From Deltaproteobacteria bacterium (GTDB taxonomy: Bacteria > Myxococcota_A > UBA9160 > JAFDET01), in contig JAFDET010000016.1 of the NCBI GenBank assembly GCA_019310195.1, forward strand, positions 1 through 20,443: 20,443 nucleotides of DNA, in the 5' to 3' direction. The stretch's first letter is position 1. Each line of letters opens with the position of its first letter. Both the position numbers and the translations under genes were made by a program. The notes beneath the pieces are model-generated. The model worked only from the letters and a program-made list of their open reading frames with translations. It did no database searches and was not told where the DNA came from. Shown piece by piece: positions 1 through 7,202 of this stretch.

Positions 1-1
1 G

Positions 2-163
2 GGCACGATGGTCTTCCTGGGCGTGCGCCCCGATGAGGGCCCCGCCTACCCGATCCACTCCAACCGCATGCGCCTCAACGAAACCGCCATGGCCACCGGC
101 GCCGCCCTCCACGCCTCCGTCGCGCTGCGCTTCCTCGAGCAGCGCGCACAGACTGCCCCTTAG
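2..163 (+). CDS. M20-family amidohydrolase/peptidase, C-terminal end (partial)
   Basis: Only the last 53 residues are in the window; the gene enters from the left edge and stops with TAG at 161-163. The visible piece reads as a strand (GTMVFLGV), then a P-x-H-S-N-R motif, an L-N-E-x-A-M segment and a helix ending in A-L-R-F-L-E. This order is typical of the C-terminal part of the M20 metallo-amidohydrolase catalytic domain, where the histidine before S-N is a metal ligand. These enzymes hydrolyse amide bonds of N-acyl amino acids or related substrates. The substrate cannot be inferred from this fragment. The gene is convergent with the glycosyltransferase gene that ends at 393. Confidence 0.72.
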   Translation, partial: GTMVFLGVRPDEGPAYPIHSNRMRLNETAMATGAALHASVALRFLEQRAQTAP

Positions 164-204
164 CCCTGACCGGCGCGCCACGGCGCCGGAGACTAAGGCC
201 CGCA

Positions 205-233
205 TCAACTAACGGGACAGTCCCGTTAGTTGA
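205..233. repeat. Perfect 14-bp inverted repeat (REP-like palindrome)
   Basis: Arms 205-218 and 220-233 are exact reverse complements around a single central A at 219. The core half-site is TAACGGGA. As RNA it would fold as a 13-bp stem with a CAG triloop on either strand. No T-tract follows on either side, so it is not a canonical intrinsic terminator. It sits in the 229-bp convergent gap between the M20 gene and the membrane glycosyltransferase gene, where REP-like elements are common. It could also be a protein-binding dyad. Apart from a 9-nt direct repeat (CGCAAGCCC near 280 and 305), nothing else was recognised in 164-392. Confidence 0.8.
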
Positions 234-392
234 CACCTGAGGTCCGCGAAGAGACCGGCTCGTAGCCCTGCCTGAAACCGCAAGCCCACCCGAGCCTATG
301 GCCCGCAAGCCCGAGGCAATCGTCTACGCGCGAGCTGGGGAGGTTGCCGAGGGCGCGCAGTGAGCCGAAGGCGAGCGGAGGGGCTCGGCCGC

Positions 393-2132
393 CTAAGGAT
401 GGCTCGATGCCACCGGACTCTCCAGGCGTTTCAGGAGCGGCTGGCCCTCGGCCCAGACGAAGATCCATGCGGAGCGGTCGGGGAAGCGGCGGCGCCAGAA
501 GTCCAGCGCCCGATCCGCGGCTCCCTGGCCGGTGGGAATGCGCACGAAGATGCGCGGATCGTCGAGATCGGGGGCCGGGTTGGGCGGGTAGGAGGCCCAC
601 GAGGCGGCGGAGCCCACGTCCACCATGGCGTTCGCGAAGACCAGGGCGCGCTCGGCGCCGGCCTCGTCCAGCAGCCGGTGCGCCGTCTGCCAGGTGCTCC
701 CGGAGCGGTGCAGGTCGCGCAGCTGGACGGGCAGGAAGGCGGTCGCCGCCACCAGGACGCTGGCCAGCGCCAGCGCGGCCACCCGCTCCCGGGCGCGCGG
801 AACGCGGTGCCGGGCCAGGCGCCGGGTCGCCTCCGCCATGCCGTTGGCCGAGAGCAGGGCCAGCAGGGGCACCACCTCCGCCACGTAGACGGGCCCGGTG
901 GAGGCCACCACCGTCTTGGGCAGGATCACGCGGTAGGCGTACTCCGCCAGGATCAGGGTCCAGAGCAGCGCGCTGCGGCCGTCGCGGCGGGCGAAGAAGA
1001 GGAAGAGGAATGAGATCGGCCAGCCGAAGAGCCAGAAGTTCTGGCGCAGCAGCGCGCCGGCCAGGGACGCGGAGATCCACTCCAGGCGGAAGAAGCCCCG
1101 GTAGCTGCCGCCGTGGTAGACGTCGTAGCTGGTGCGGGTGGGGTCGCCGGTCTGGGCCGCCTGGACGGCCAGCAGCACCAGGCCGAAGAGCGCCACCGGC
1201 GCCAGACCCACGGCCACGCGACGCGCCTGGCGGACGACGGGTTCGTCCTGGTAGCGGATCAGCACCCAGAGTCCGGCCACCGCCAGGAAGAGCAGTCCCG
1301 GCAGGGGGCGCGCCAGGACGCCGAAGCCCAGGGCGGCCCCCGCCACGGCCGCGGCGCGCAGCCCGCCGCCTTCGTCCAGGCGCAGCAGCGCCCATACGGC
1401 CAGCAGCAGGCAGACGCCGGAGGTGGTCTGGGAGAGCTCGGTGGCGCCCGTGAACAGAAACTGGGGCGAGAGCAGCAGCAGCCCGCCCGCCAAGAGAGCT
1501 TGCCCCGGCGTCCACAATCGTCGCCCGATGGCGACGGTCAGCGCCAGCGCGGCGGCCGTGAGAGCCGGCCCCACCAGGGCGCGAAGGCCCAGGGCCTCTC
1601 CGGCGGCCAGCACCAGGGGGTGGCCGATGGGGTACTTCCCGTACCAGGCGGCGTCGCTGAGGACGATGAACTGGTTGCGGAAGAATGCCTCGTCGCCGGG
1701 CGACGGGTTGACCAGGCGCCCCTCCAGCAGGGTGCGGGCGATGAAGACGTAGGTGGATTCGTCGTCGGCGGTCGGGGCGAACTGGAGCACCCAGGCGCGG
1801 ATCGCCAGCGTGGTCAGCGCCGCCAGCGCCACCGCCGCGGGTACCGCCCAGGGCTGGGCGCCGAGCTTCCGCAGTCCGGACAGGGCGCGATCGGGCACGC
1901 GGCCCGCGTCCAGTGCTCGGGCCGCCAGCCCGATCGCCGGGATGCCCAGGAACAGGTACCAGACGCTGAAGACCAGCTCGGCCGGGTGGATCTCCTGTAC
2001 GCCGAAGCCGTAGGGGATCCGGAACCCCGCATAGCGGAGCCCCACGCCCCAGAAAACGATCACGCACAGGGCAGCGCCCGCGGCGGGCAGGATCGCGCGG
2101 CGGGCGTCGACGGGCTCGGGTCCGACCTCCAC
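393..2132 (-). CDS. GT-C type integral membrane glycosyltransferase (ArnT/PMT-like, GT39/GT83 type)
   Basis: This 579-aa protein has about ten hydrophobic segments and a short soluble C-terminal tail. The first predicted membrane helix is near residues 14-35. An acidic D-D-E motif (ADDES, about residues 122-126) follows an early helix, as expected for the first extracytoplasmic loop of GT-C enzymes where acidic residues bind metal or act as base. A G-K-Y-P-I-G-H-P stretch (about 165-172) is also usual in this group. Such enzymes move sugars from polyprenyl-phosphate donors to lipids or proteins on the outer face of the inner membrane; the acceptor is unknown. The start is GTG at 2132; no better-supported in-frame start is visible upstream and the SD is weak. 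The gene lies 77 bp downstream of the crotonase gene on the same strand and may be co-transcribed. Confidence 0.82.
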   Translation of the reverse strand: MEVGPEPVDARRAILPAAGAALCVIVFWGVGLRYAGFRIPYGFGVQEIHPAELVFSVWYLFLGIPAIGLAARALDAGRVPDRALSGLRKLGAQPWAVPAAVALAALTTLAIRAWVLQFAPTADDESTYVFIARTLLEGRLVNPSPGDEAFFRNQFIVLSDAAWYGKYPIGHPLVLAAGEALGLRALVGPALTAAALALTVAIGRRLWTPGQALLAGGLLLLSPQFLFTGATELSQTTSGVCLLLAVWALLRLDEGGGLRAAAVAGAALGFGVLARPLPGLLFLAVAGLWVLIRYQDEPVVRQARRVAVGLAPVALFGLVLLAVQAAQTGDPTRTSYDVYHGGSYRGFFRLEWISASLAGALLRQNFWLFGWPISFLFLFFARRDGRSALLWTLILAEYAYRVILPKTVVASTGPVYVAEVVPLLALLSANGMAEATRRLARHRVPRARERVAALALASVLVAATAFLPVQLRDLHRSGSTWQTAHRLLDEAGAERALVFANAMVDVGSAASWASYPPNPAPDLDDPRIFVRIPTGQGAADRALDFWRRRFPDRSAWIFVWAEGQPLLKRLESPVASSHP

Positions 2133-2209
2133 GCCCGACTCATCGGCGCAAGAAACCCGCTACCTGAGTGCAATTCCGCGCCGGAACTGCCCGTCCACTC
2201 AGGGTTCGC

Positions 2210-3004
2210 TCAGCGGCCTTCGAACTCTGGCTCGCGACGCTCCAGGAAGGCCTTCACGCCCTCTCGGAAGTCCTTGGAGCCCATCAGCGGCAGTAGCTGC
2301 AGGAAGACGTGGTGCACGTTGGCCTCGAAGGTCTCGTCGAGGCCCATGCGCATCATGCGCTTGGAGGCCTGCACCGCCATGGGCGCGTTGGCGGCGATCT
2401 CCCGGGCCAACGTCAGGGTCTCCTTGAGGCAGGCGTCCGCCGAGACCAGCCGGGACACCAGCCCCAGCTCCAGAGCCTCCTGGGCGCTGAGTATCTTGCC
2501 GCGGAAGACGATCTCGCAGGCCTTCTCCCAGCCCACCAGGCGGGGCAGCAGCCAGGTGCCGCCCGACTCGGGCACGATGGCGCGCTTGGTGAACACGGCG
2601 CCCAGCTTGGCGGTGTCGCTGGCGATGCGGATGTCGCAGCCCAGGGCCAGGTCCATGCCGTAGCCCGCGGCCGGCCCGTTCAGCGCGCACAGCGTCGGCT
2701 TGTCGGTCTGGTGCAGGACCAGCGGCGGCGCGCTGCGCAGGTCGAAGCGGCCGATGCCGATGCCGCCGCCGCCGTCGGAGCCGATCCCGGTGCCCGCGGC
2801 CACGTCCTTCATGTCGAGGCCGGAGCAGAAGCCGCGGCCGGCGCCCGTGATCACGATGACCCGGACCTCCCGGTCCGTGTCCAGCTCGGTCAGCGTTTCG
2901 GAGAAGGCCTGGAGCATGGGGATGCTGATGGCGTTGAGCCGGTCCGGCCGGTTCAGGGTCACGATGGCCACGTGGTCGTCGCGCTCGACGAGAAGATCGG
3001 GCAT
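2210..3004 (-). CDS. Enoyl-CoA hydratase/isomerase (crotonase) family protein, isomerase-like active site
   Basis: This 264-aa protein has normal crotonase length. The oxyanion-hole strand is G-A-G-R-G-F-C-S-G-L-D (about 54-64) and the second block is N-G-P-A-A-G-Y-G-M-D (about 109-118). Compared with rat enoyl-CoA hydratase, the Glu144 position is Asp118 and the Glu164 position is Phe138. Instead an acidic residue lies in P-E-S-G-G-T (Glu146), the pattern of PaaG-like and other double-bond isomerase relatives. The enzyme therefore probably shifts a double bond in an acyl-CoA or performs a related reaction rather than classical hydration; the substrate is unknown. A glycine-rich insertion lies around 71-85. 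The ATG has a good GGAGG 6 nt upstream, inside a palindrome shared with the divergent gene at 3025. Confidence 0.88.
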   Translation of the reverse strand: MPDLLVERDDHVAIVTLNRPDRLNAISIPMLQAFSETLTELDTDREVRVIVITGAGRGFCSGLDMKDVAAGTGIGSDGGGGIGIGRFDLRSAPPLVLHQTDKPTLCALNGPAAGYGMDLALGCDIRIASDTAKLGAVFTKRAIVPESGGTWLLPRLVGWEKACEIVFRGKILSAQEALELGLVSRLVSADACLKETLTLAREIAANAPMAVQASKRMMRMGLDETFEANVHHVFLQLLPLMGSKDFREGVKAFLERREPEFEGR

Positions 3005-3010
3005 GGTGGG

Positions 3011-3020
3011 CCTCCGGAGG
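3011..3020. promoter_or_regulatory. Palindromic Shine-Dalgarno block shared by two divergent genes
   Basis: CCTCCGGAGG reads the same on both strands. On the minus strand it places GGAGG 6 nt before the crotonase ATG (3004). On the plus strand it places GGAGG 4 nt before the ATG at 3025. Only 20 bp separate the two start codons, so each promoter must lie inside the opposite coding region. Confidence 0.7.
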
Positions 3021-3024
3021 TGAG

Positions 3025-3402
3025 ATGGGCAGCCTAGCAGGCGACGCGGAGCGCCCGCGCGTGCTCTCGGGGCGGGCGGCGCGCACGTTCTACAACGCCG
3101 CTGACGCGTTGCTCCCGCCGGAGTCGGGGCCCGGCGCCGGCGACGTGGACCTGGGCCCGCTGCTCGAGGAGCGGCTGGCGGGAAGCCGCCTGCGCACCCG
3201 CGCGCTGCGCCTGCAGCTGTGGCTGCTGGAGTGGCAGCCGCGCCTTCGCCTGCAGCGGGGCTTCTCGTTCCTGCCCCGCGAGCGGCGCAGGGAGCTGCTG
3301 CAGCGCGGGGAGTCCAGCGCCTTCCCGCCCCGTCGCCGCGCCGCTCGGGCGCTGCGGCGCCTGGTGGAGGAGCTCTTCGCTCAGTCGGGGGCGGGTGCGT
3401 AG
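3025..3402 (+). CDS. Small protein resembling gluconate 2-dehydrogenase subunit 3 / GMC-oxidoreductase partner domain
   Basis: This 125-aa protein has no signal peptide or membrane segment. Its N-terminal part (R-T-F-Y-N-A-A-D-A-L-L-P-P, then G-A-G-D-V-D-L, about residues 19-43) and its middle part (W-L-L-E-W-Q-P, then F-S-F-L-P-R-E-R-R-R-E-L-L) follow the pattern of gluconate 2-dehydrogenase subunit 3-like domains, which usually accompany or are fused to a GMC-type flavin oxidoreductase. No such oxidoreductase lies in this window, so it appears to be an orphan. Coding is supported by a strong SD (GGAGG), an ATG and this family resemblance. Its last 22 bp overlap the 3' end of the convergent sigma factor gene. 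The family assignment is from pattern memory only; the role is unknown. Confidence 0.62.
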   Translation: MGSLAGDAERPRVLSGRAARTFYNAADALLPPESGPGAGDVDLGPLLEERLAGSRLRTRALRLQLWLLEWQPRLRLQRGFSFLPRERRRELLQRGESSAFPPRRRAARALRRLVEELFAQSGAGA

Positions 3403-4328
3403 TACTCGAAGTCCACCAACTCGGACTTCAGGTGCTCGCGCAATCGCTTCACCACGCCCGCTTCGATCTGGCGCACCCGCTCGCGGGTGAGGCTCAGCTC
3501 GTCGCCCAGCTCTTGCAGCGTGTGGGGCTCGTCGGCCAGGACCCGCGACTCCACGATCAAACGCTCGCGTTCGTCCAGGGTGTCGAGGAAGCCCTTCACC
3601 TTCTCCAGGAAGACCCGGCGCAGCTGGCGATCGCCCACGTCGCTCTCGGGTGAGGTCGACTCGTGGGCGAGGGTGTCGCCCAGGGAGCGCGAATCGTCGT
3701 CCCCGCCGTGGGTCGGAGCGTCGATGGAGAGCTCGCCGTGGGAGAGGCGCTGCTCCATGCTGCGCACGTCGTCTTCGCTCACGTCCAGGCGCTCGGCCAG
3801 CAGGGCGGGCTCCGCCTGGAAGCCCTGGGCCTCCAGCGCACGCTTCTCCTTGTTCAGGCGGAAGAAGAGCTTGCGCTCGGCGCGGCTGGATCCCATCCGC
3901 ACCAGGCGGATGTTGTCGATCAGGTACTTGAGGATGTAGGCGCGGATCCAGTAGACGGCGTAGGAGGAGAGCTTGACCCCCTGGTAGGGGTCGAAGCGAT
4001 GCACCGCCTGCATGAGCCCGACGTTTCCCTCCTGGATCAGGTCCAGCACGTTGGTCCAGGCGCGCCGGTACTCCATGGCGATCTTCACCACCAGGCGCAC
4101 GTTGGCCATCACCAGCTCGCGCGCGGCGTCCATGTCGCCTTCCTCGACCCAGCGCACGGCCAGGGCGTGCTCCTCCTCCCGCGAGATGGGGGCGTGGTGG
4201 CGAAGCTGGGCCATGTAGGCGCCCAGGGCGTCGGGGCGGTCCAGTGCGCTCGTCGGCTCGGCGGGCAGCGTCTCGCGACGCGCCGACGGCACTGCGGCCT
4301 CTTTGGGCGGGGATTGGCGGCGGCTCAC
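3381..4328 (-). CDS. rpoH: RpoH-like (sigma-32 type) RNA polymerase sigma factor
   Basis: This is a sigma-70 family factor of about 315 aa. Region 2 is clear (D-L-I-Q-E-G-N-V-G-L-M-Q-A-V-H-R-F-D-P, then Y-A-V-Y-W-I-R-A-Y-I). It is followed by R-K-L-F-F-R-L-N-K, close to the R-K-L-F-F-N-L-R box typical of RpoH. Region 4 carries the -35 recognition helix-turn-helix (T-L-Q-E-L-G-D-E-L-S-L-T-R-E-R-V-R-Q-I-E). There is no large region 1.1, so it is an alternative rather than primary sigma factor, probably for heat or envelope stress. I chose the GTG at 4328 because a GGAG lies about 8 nt upstream; the same frame is open further upstream, but that part overlaps pepA and looks non-coding. pepA ends 70 bp upstream on the same strand. 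Confidence 0.85.
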   Translation of the reverse strand: MSRRQSPPKEAAVPSARRETLPAEPTSALDRPDALGAYMAQLRHHAPISREEEHALAVRWVEEGDMDAARELVMANVRLVVKIAMEYRRAWTNVLDLIQEGNVGLMQAVHRFDPYQGVKLSSYAVYWIRAYILKYLIDNIRLVRMGSSRAERKLFFRLNKEKRALEAQGFQAEPALLAERLDVSEDDVRSMEQRLSHGELSIDAPTHGGDDDSRSLGDTLAHESTSPESDVGDRQLRRVFLEKVKGFLDTLDERERLIVESRVLADEPHTLQELGDELSLTRERVRQIEAGVVKRLREHLKSELVDFEYYAPAPD

Positions 4329-4398
4329 GCGCGGCTCCAGGCGGGAACCTGAGGGTAGCAGAGGGCCCGCAGTCGCCGGCTCGCGCGGCGCCCGGCCG

Positions 4399-5925
4399 TC
4401 AGGCCTTCTTCCAGCTCTGGAGAAGCTCCAGAAGCAGCCGCACGCCCACCCCGGTGGCGCCGGCGGGCTGGTAGGGGCCCGTCTTCTCGGTCCAGCCGGT
4501 GCCGGCGATGTCCAGATGCGCCCAGGGCGTGTCGCCCACGAAGTGGGAGAGGAACGCGGCGGCCGTGCCGGCTCCCGCCTCCCGTCCGCCGGCATTCTTC
4601 AGGTCGCCCGCCCGGCTGCGGATGGCCTGCTTGTGGCCGTCCCACAGCGGCATGGGCCAGGCGCGCTCGGCCGACGCCTCGCCCGCCCGGCGCACGCGCT
4701 CCACCAGCGCGTCGTCGTTGCCGAACAGGCCGGAGCACCAGCTCCCCAGGGCGATCACGCAGGCGCCGGTCAGCGTGGCCAGGTCGACGATCGCGTCGGG
4801 CTCGAACTCCGTGTTGGCGAAGTGCAGGGCATCGGCCAGCACCACGCGGCCCTCGGCGTCGGTGTTGACGATCTCGACGCTCTTGCCGGCCATGGTGCGC
4901 ACCAGGTCGCCGGGCCGGTAGGCCGTGCCGCTGGGCATGTTCTCGGCGGCGCCCAGGATGCCCACCACGTGCAGGGGCAGCTTCAGCAGCGCCACGGCGC
5001 GCATCGCGCCCACCACGGCGGCGGCCCCGGACATGTCGTGCTTCATGTCGCCCATGCCGGCGGCGGGTTTGATGGAGATGCCACCGGAGTCGAAAGTGAC
5101 GCCTTTGCCCACCAGACAGATCGTGGGCCGTCCCCGGCTCGCTCCCGCCGCGCGTCGCTTGCCGTGCTCCAGCACCACCAGGCGCGGGGCGTTGGCGCTG
5201 CCGCCGCCCACGGCGAGAATGCCGCCCATGTTGCGGCGCTTGAGCTCTGCCGGGCCCAGCACCCGGCAGCGCAGGCCGACTTCCTTGGCAGTGCGCTGAG
5301 CGCGCTTCGCCAGCTCCGCCGGCGGCAGGGCGTTGCCCGGCTGGTTGGAGAGCTCGCGGGCCAGGTTCTGGGACTCGGCCAGGATCGTTCCCTCGTCCGC
5401 GCCGCGTCGCGCGCTGCGCGCGTCCGGGGCGCGCTCGTAGAGGAATGTGACCTGGCGCACACCCGGTCCGGCGTCGGGTTTCGCCTCCTGCCAGCCCTCG
5501 AAGCGGTAGCCCGCCAGGACGGCGCCCTCGGTCAGGGCGCGAGCCACGGCGGGAGGACGCAGGCGGCGCGTCGTCGGCGCCAGGAACGCCAGCTCCTCGC
5601 CGCGGCGGGTCGCCGTGGCGCGCACGGCGGCGCCTGCGGCTCGCCGCAGCGCGTCGGCGTCCAGCTGGGCCTCGCGACCCAGGCCCACCAGGACCACGCG
5701 CCGCGCCGCCAGGCCGTCGTCGGGATAGACGGTGAGGGTGTCACCGGCACGGCCGCGGAAGTCGCCCGTGCCCAGCACCGCCGCCAGGCGCCCGCCCAGG
5801 GCCGCGTCGATGCGGCCCAGCCGCGAGGGCAGCCGCCACTTGTCCCGGTCCAGCTCGAACAGGGGCAGGGCCAGCACGTCGCCGGCTACCCGGGTGGGAT
5901 CGCCGGTGGTCACCCGAACCTTCAT
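4399..5925 (-). CDS. pepA: Leucyl aminopeptidase (M17 family)
   Basis: This 508-aa protein is full length for M17. It has a variable N-terminal macro-like domain (about 1-170) and a C-terminal catalytic domain. The two-metal site is intact: the V-G-K-G-V-T-F-D-S-G-G block (Lys274, Asp279), Asp297 in K-H-D-M-S-G, and the family signature N-T-D-A-E-G-R (Asp356, Glu358, Arg360). The enzyme is a cytosolic hexameric aminopeptidase that releases N-terminal residues during peptide turnover; some homologues also bind DNA. The ATG at 5925 has AAGGAG 5-6 nt upstream. The gene is divergent from tolQ across a short AT-richer promoter region and lies upstream of the sigma gene on the same strand. Confidence 0.95.
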   Translation of the reverse strand: MKVRVTTGDPTRVAGDVLALPLFELDRDKWRLPSRLGRIDAALGGRLAAVLGTGDFRGRAGDTLTVYPDDGLAARRVVLVGLGREAQLDADALRRAAGAAVRATATRRGEELAFLAPTTRRLRPPAVARALTEGAVLAGYRFEGWQEAKPDAGPGVRQVTFLYERAPDARSARRGADEGTILAESQNLARELSNQPGNALPPAELAKRAQRTAKEVGLRCRVLGPAELKRRNMGGILAVGGGSANAPRLVVLEHGKRRAAGASRGRPTICLVGKGVTFDSGGISIKPAAGMGDMKHDMSGAAAVVGAMRAVALLKLPLHVVGILGAAENMPSGTAYRPGDLVRTMAGKSVEIVNTDAEGRVVLADALHFANTEFEPDAIVDLATLTGACVIALGSWCSGLFGNDDALVERVRRAGEASAERAWPMPLWDGHKQAIRSRAGDLKNAGGREAGAGTAAAFLSHFVGDTPWAHLDIAGTGWTEKTGPYQPAGATGVGVRLLLELLQSWKKA

Positions 5926-5940
5926 CGCTTCTCCTTCACG

Positions 5941-5969
5941 TTGGCTTTACGTCGGCGCATTTATTGTAT
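5941..5969. promoter_or_regulatory. Candidate divergent promoter region, pepA / tolQ
   Basis: The segment 5958-5970 is a rare AT-rich island in a GC-rich context. On the minus strand it reads TACAAT (5968-5963), five of six matches to a -10 box, about 40 nt before the pepA ATG. On the plus strand TTGGCT (5941-5946) is followed after 17 nt by TTGTAT (5964-5969), a weaker candidate for the tol operon. No clear -35 was seen for the pepA direction. This is by eye only. Confidence 0.38.
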
Positions 5970-6020
5970 CGGCGTGGGGCCTTACCTAGACTCGCAGAGC
6001 CCGCCACCGGAGGAAACTCG

Positions 6021-6761
6021 TTGCTCATCGCGGGGTCGGCCATGGGGGGACGACTCGCGGGACTCGACGCACTCGACCTGATCTTTCAGGCCGGGTGGGT
6101 CGTCCAGGTCGTCCTTCTCATCTTGCTCGGATTCTCGATTGTCTCCTGGTCGCTCATCATCACCAAGTGGCGTGAGCTGCGCCGGGCAAATCAGGATAGC
6201 GAGGCGTTCCTGGAGGTCTATCAGGACGGCTCGCTGGATGCTGCCTATGAGGCCGGGCGCGCGTACGATCGCAGCCCGCTCTCGGCCGTGTTCGTGGCCG
6301 GCTATGCGGAGCTTCACCGCATGGCCAAGCTGACGGGCACGCGCGCCGGGCAGGACGTTTCCGAGACGCAGTTCGAGGCGCTCGATCAGCACGTCCGCTG
6401 GGCCGCTTCGCGCGAGACGCTACGCGTCGAGCGGGGGCTGTCGTTCTTGGCGACCACGGGAAGCTCGGCGCCCTTCATCGGGCTGTTCGGGACGGTCGTG
6501 GGCATCATCAACGCCTTCGAGGGCATCGCGCGCTCCGGAAGCGCCAGCTTGGCGGTGGTTGCGCCGGGCATCGCCGAGGCGCTCATCGCTACGGCCGTCG
6601 GGCTGCTGGCCGCCATCCCCGCCACGATCTTCTACAACCACTTCATCGGCGAGCTGCGCCAGGTTACGGCCGCACTGGATCTGTTCGTGGCCGACCTGGG
6701 CACGGACTTCCGGCGCGTGGCAGGGCAGGGGGAAAACCAGCCCCGGGCCGCGAGCGGCTGA
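6021..6761 (+). CDS. tolQ: Tol-Pal system inner-membrane proton-channel subunit TolQ
   Basis: This is a MotA/TolQ/ExbB family protein of about 246 aa with three membrane segments: one near the N-terminus (I-F-Q-A-G-W-V-V-Q-V-V-L-L), and two in the C-terminal half (T-G-S-S-A-P-F-I-G-L-F-G-T-V-V-G and A-L-I-A-T-A-V-G-L-L-A-A-I-P-A). With TolR it forms the proton-driven motor that energises TolA. I chose TTG at 6021 because GGAGGA lies 6 nt upstream. An ATG at 6042 is possible but has a poor SD, and the frame stays open back to 5964 without family resemblance. The gene is followed by tolR after 3 nt. The first gene of the tol-pal operon is the usual place for tolQ. Confidence 0.93.
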   Translation: MLIAGSAMGGRLAGLDALDLIFQAGWVVQVVLLILLGFSIVSWSLIITKWRELRRANQDSEAFLEVYQDGSLDAAYEAGRAYDRSPLSAVFVAGYAELHRMAKLTGTRAGQDVSETQFEALDQHVRWAASRETLRVERGLSFLATTGSSAPFIGLFGTVVGIINAFEGIARSGSASLAVVAPGIAEALIATAVGLLAAIPATIFYNHFIGELRQVTAALDLFVADLGTDFRRVAGQGENQPRAASG

Positions 6762-6764
6762 TCC

Positions 6765-7172
6765 GTGGCCGGCCACCACACGCCCGTCGGTCGCCCCATG
6801 GCCGAGATCAACGTCACGCCCTTCGTGGACGTGATGCTGGTGCTGCTGGTGATCTTCATGGTGACGGCGCCGATGATGCAGTCCGGCGTGGAGGTGGACC
6901 TCCCCGAGACCAAGACGCAGCCCATGCGCATGCGCGACGAGCCCCTGATCCTGAGCGTGAAGAAGGACGGGACCCTCTTCGTCGGAAGGACGGAGGTCCC
7001 CTTGGAGGAGCTCGCCGTCAAGCTCGAGGCCATCTTCGAGGGCCGTGACACCAAGGAGCTGTTCCTGCGTGCCGACAAGGACGCAGCCTACGGAAAGGTC
7101 GCCCGGGCCATGGCCGCGGCGCGCGAGGCCGGCGCCAGCAAGCTCGGGATGGTGACCGAGCCGGAGGGCTGA
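6765..7172 (+). CDS. tolR: Tol-Pal system protein TolR (ExbD/TolR family)
   Basis: This 135-aa protein has one N-terminal membrane helix beginning I-N-V-T-P-F-V-D-V-M-L-V-L-L. The helix contains the conserved proton-carrying Asp22. It is followed by a periplasmic domain ending in the usual A-D-K-D-A-A-Y-G-K-V segment. It pairs with TolQ to convert proton flow into movement of TolA. The start is GTG at 6765, 3 nt after the tolQ stop, so expression is probably translationally coupled. An internal ATG at 6798 would remove the short cytoplasmic N-terminus. Distinction from ExbD rests on the operon with tolB, pal and cpoB. Confidence 0.93.
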   Translation: MAGHHTPVGRPMAEINVTPFVDVMLVLLVIFMVTAPMMQSGVEVDLPETKTQPMRMRDEPLILSVKKDGTLFVGRTEVPLEELAVKLEAIFEGRDTKELFLRADKDAAYGKVARAMAAAREAGASKLGMVTEPEG

Positions 7173-7202
7173 TCGCTGCGGTCGGAAGCGCTGCACTGGG
7201 CC

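Noticed and set aside
280..313. Two copies of CGCAAGCCC as a CRISPR-like or tandem repeat
   Set aside because: Only two 9-nt copies, no regular spacing or further units.
226..2067. 613-codon minus frame overlapping the membrane glycosyltransferase
   Set aside because: Arg/Pro/Gly-rich shadow in another frame of the same strand; the 579-aa frame has membrane helices and the D-D-E motif.
1113..2663. Long plus-strand open frame (516 codons) across the glycosyltransferase and crotonase genes
   Set aside because: It is Gln/Arg/Gly-rich with no family resemblance and lies antisense to two recognisable proteins; GC-rich DNA keeps such frames open by chance.
4329..4595. N-terminal extension of the sigma factor frame to 4595
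   Set aside because: It overlaps the 3' end of pepA, is Pro/Arg-rich and lacks sigma homology; GTG at 4328 with an SD fits better.
4303..6081. 592-codon plus-strand open frame antisense to pepA
   Set aside because: pepA carries all M17 catalytic motifs on the other strand; the plus frame has low-complexity His/Ala/Gly/Gln composition and no domain signs.
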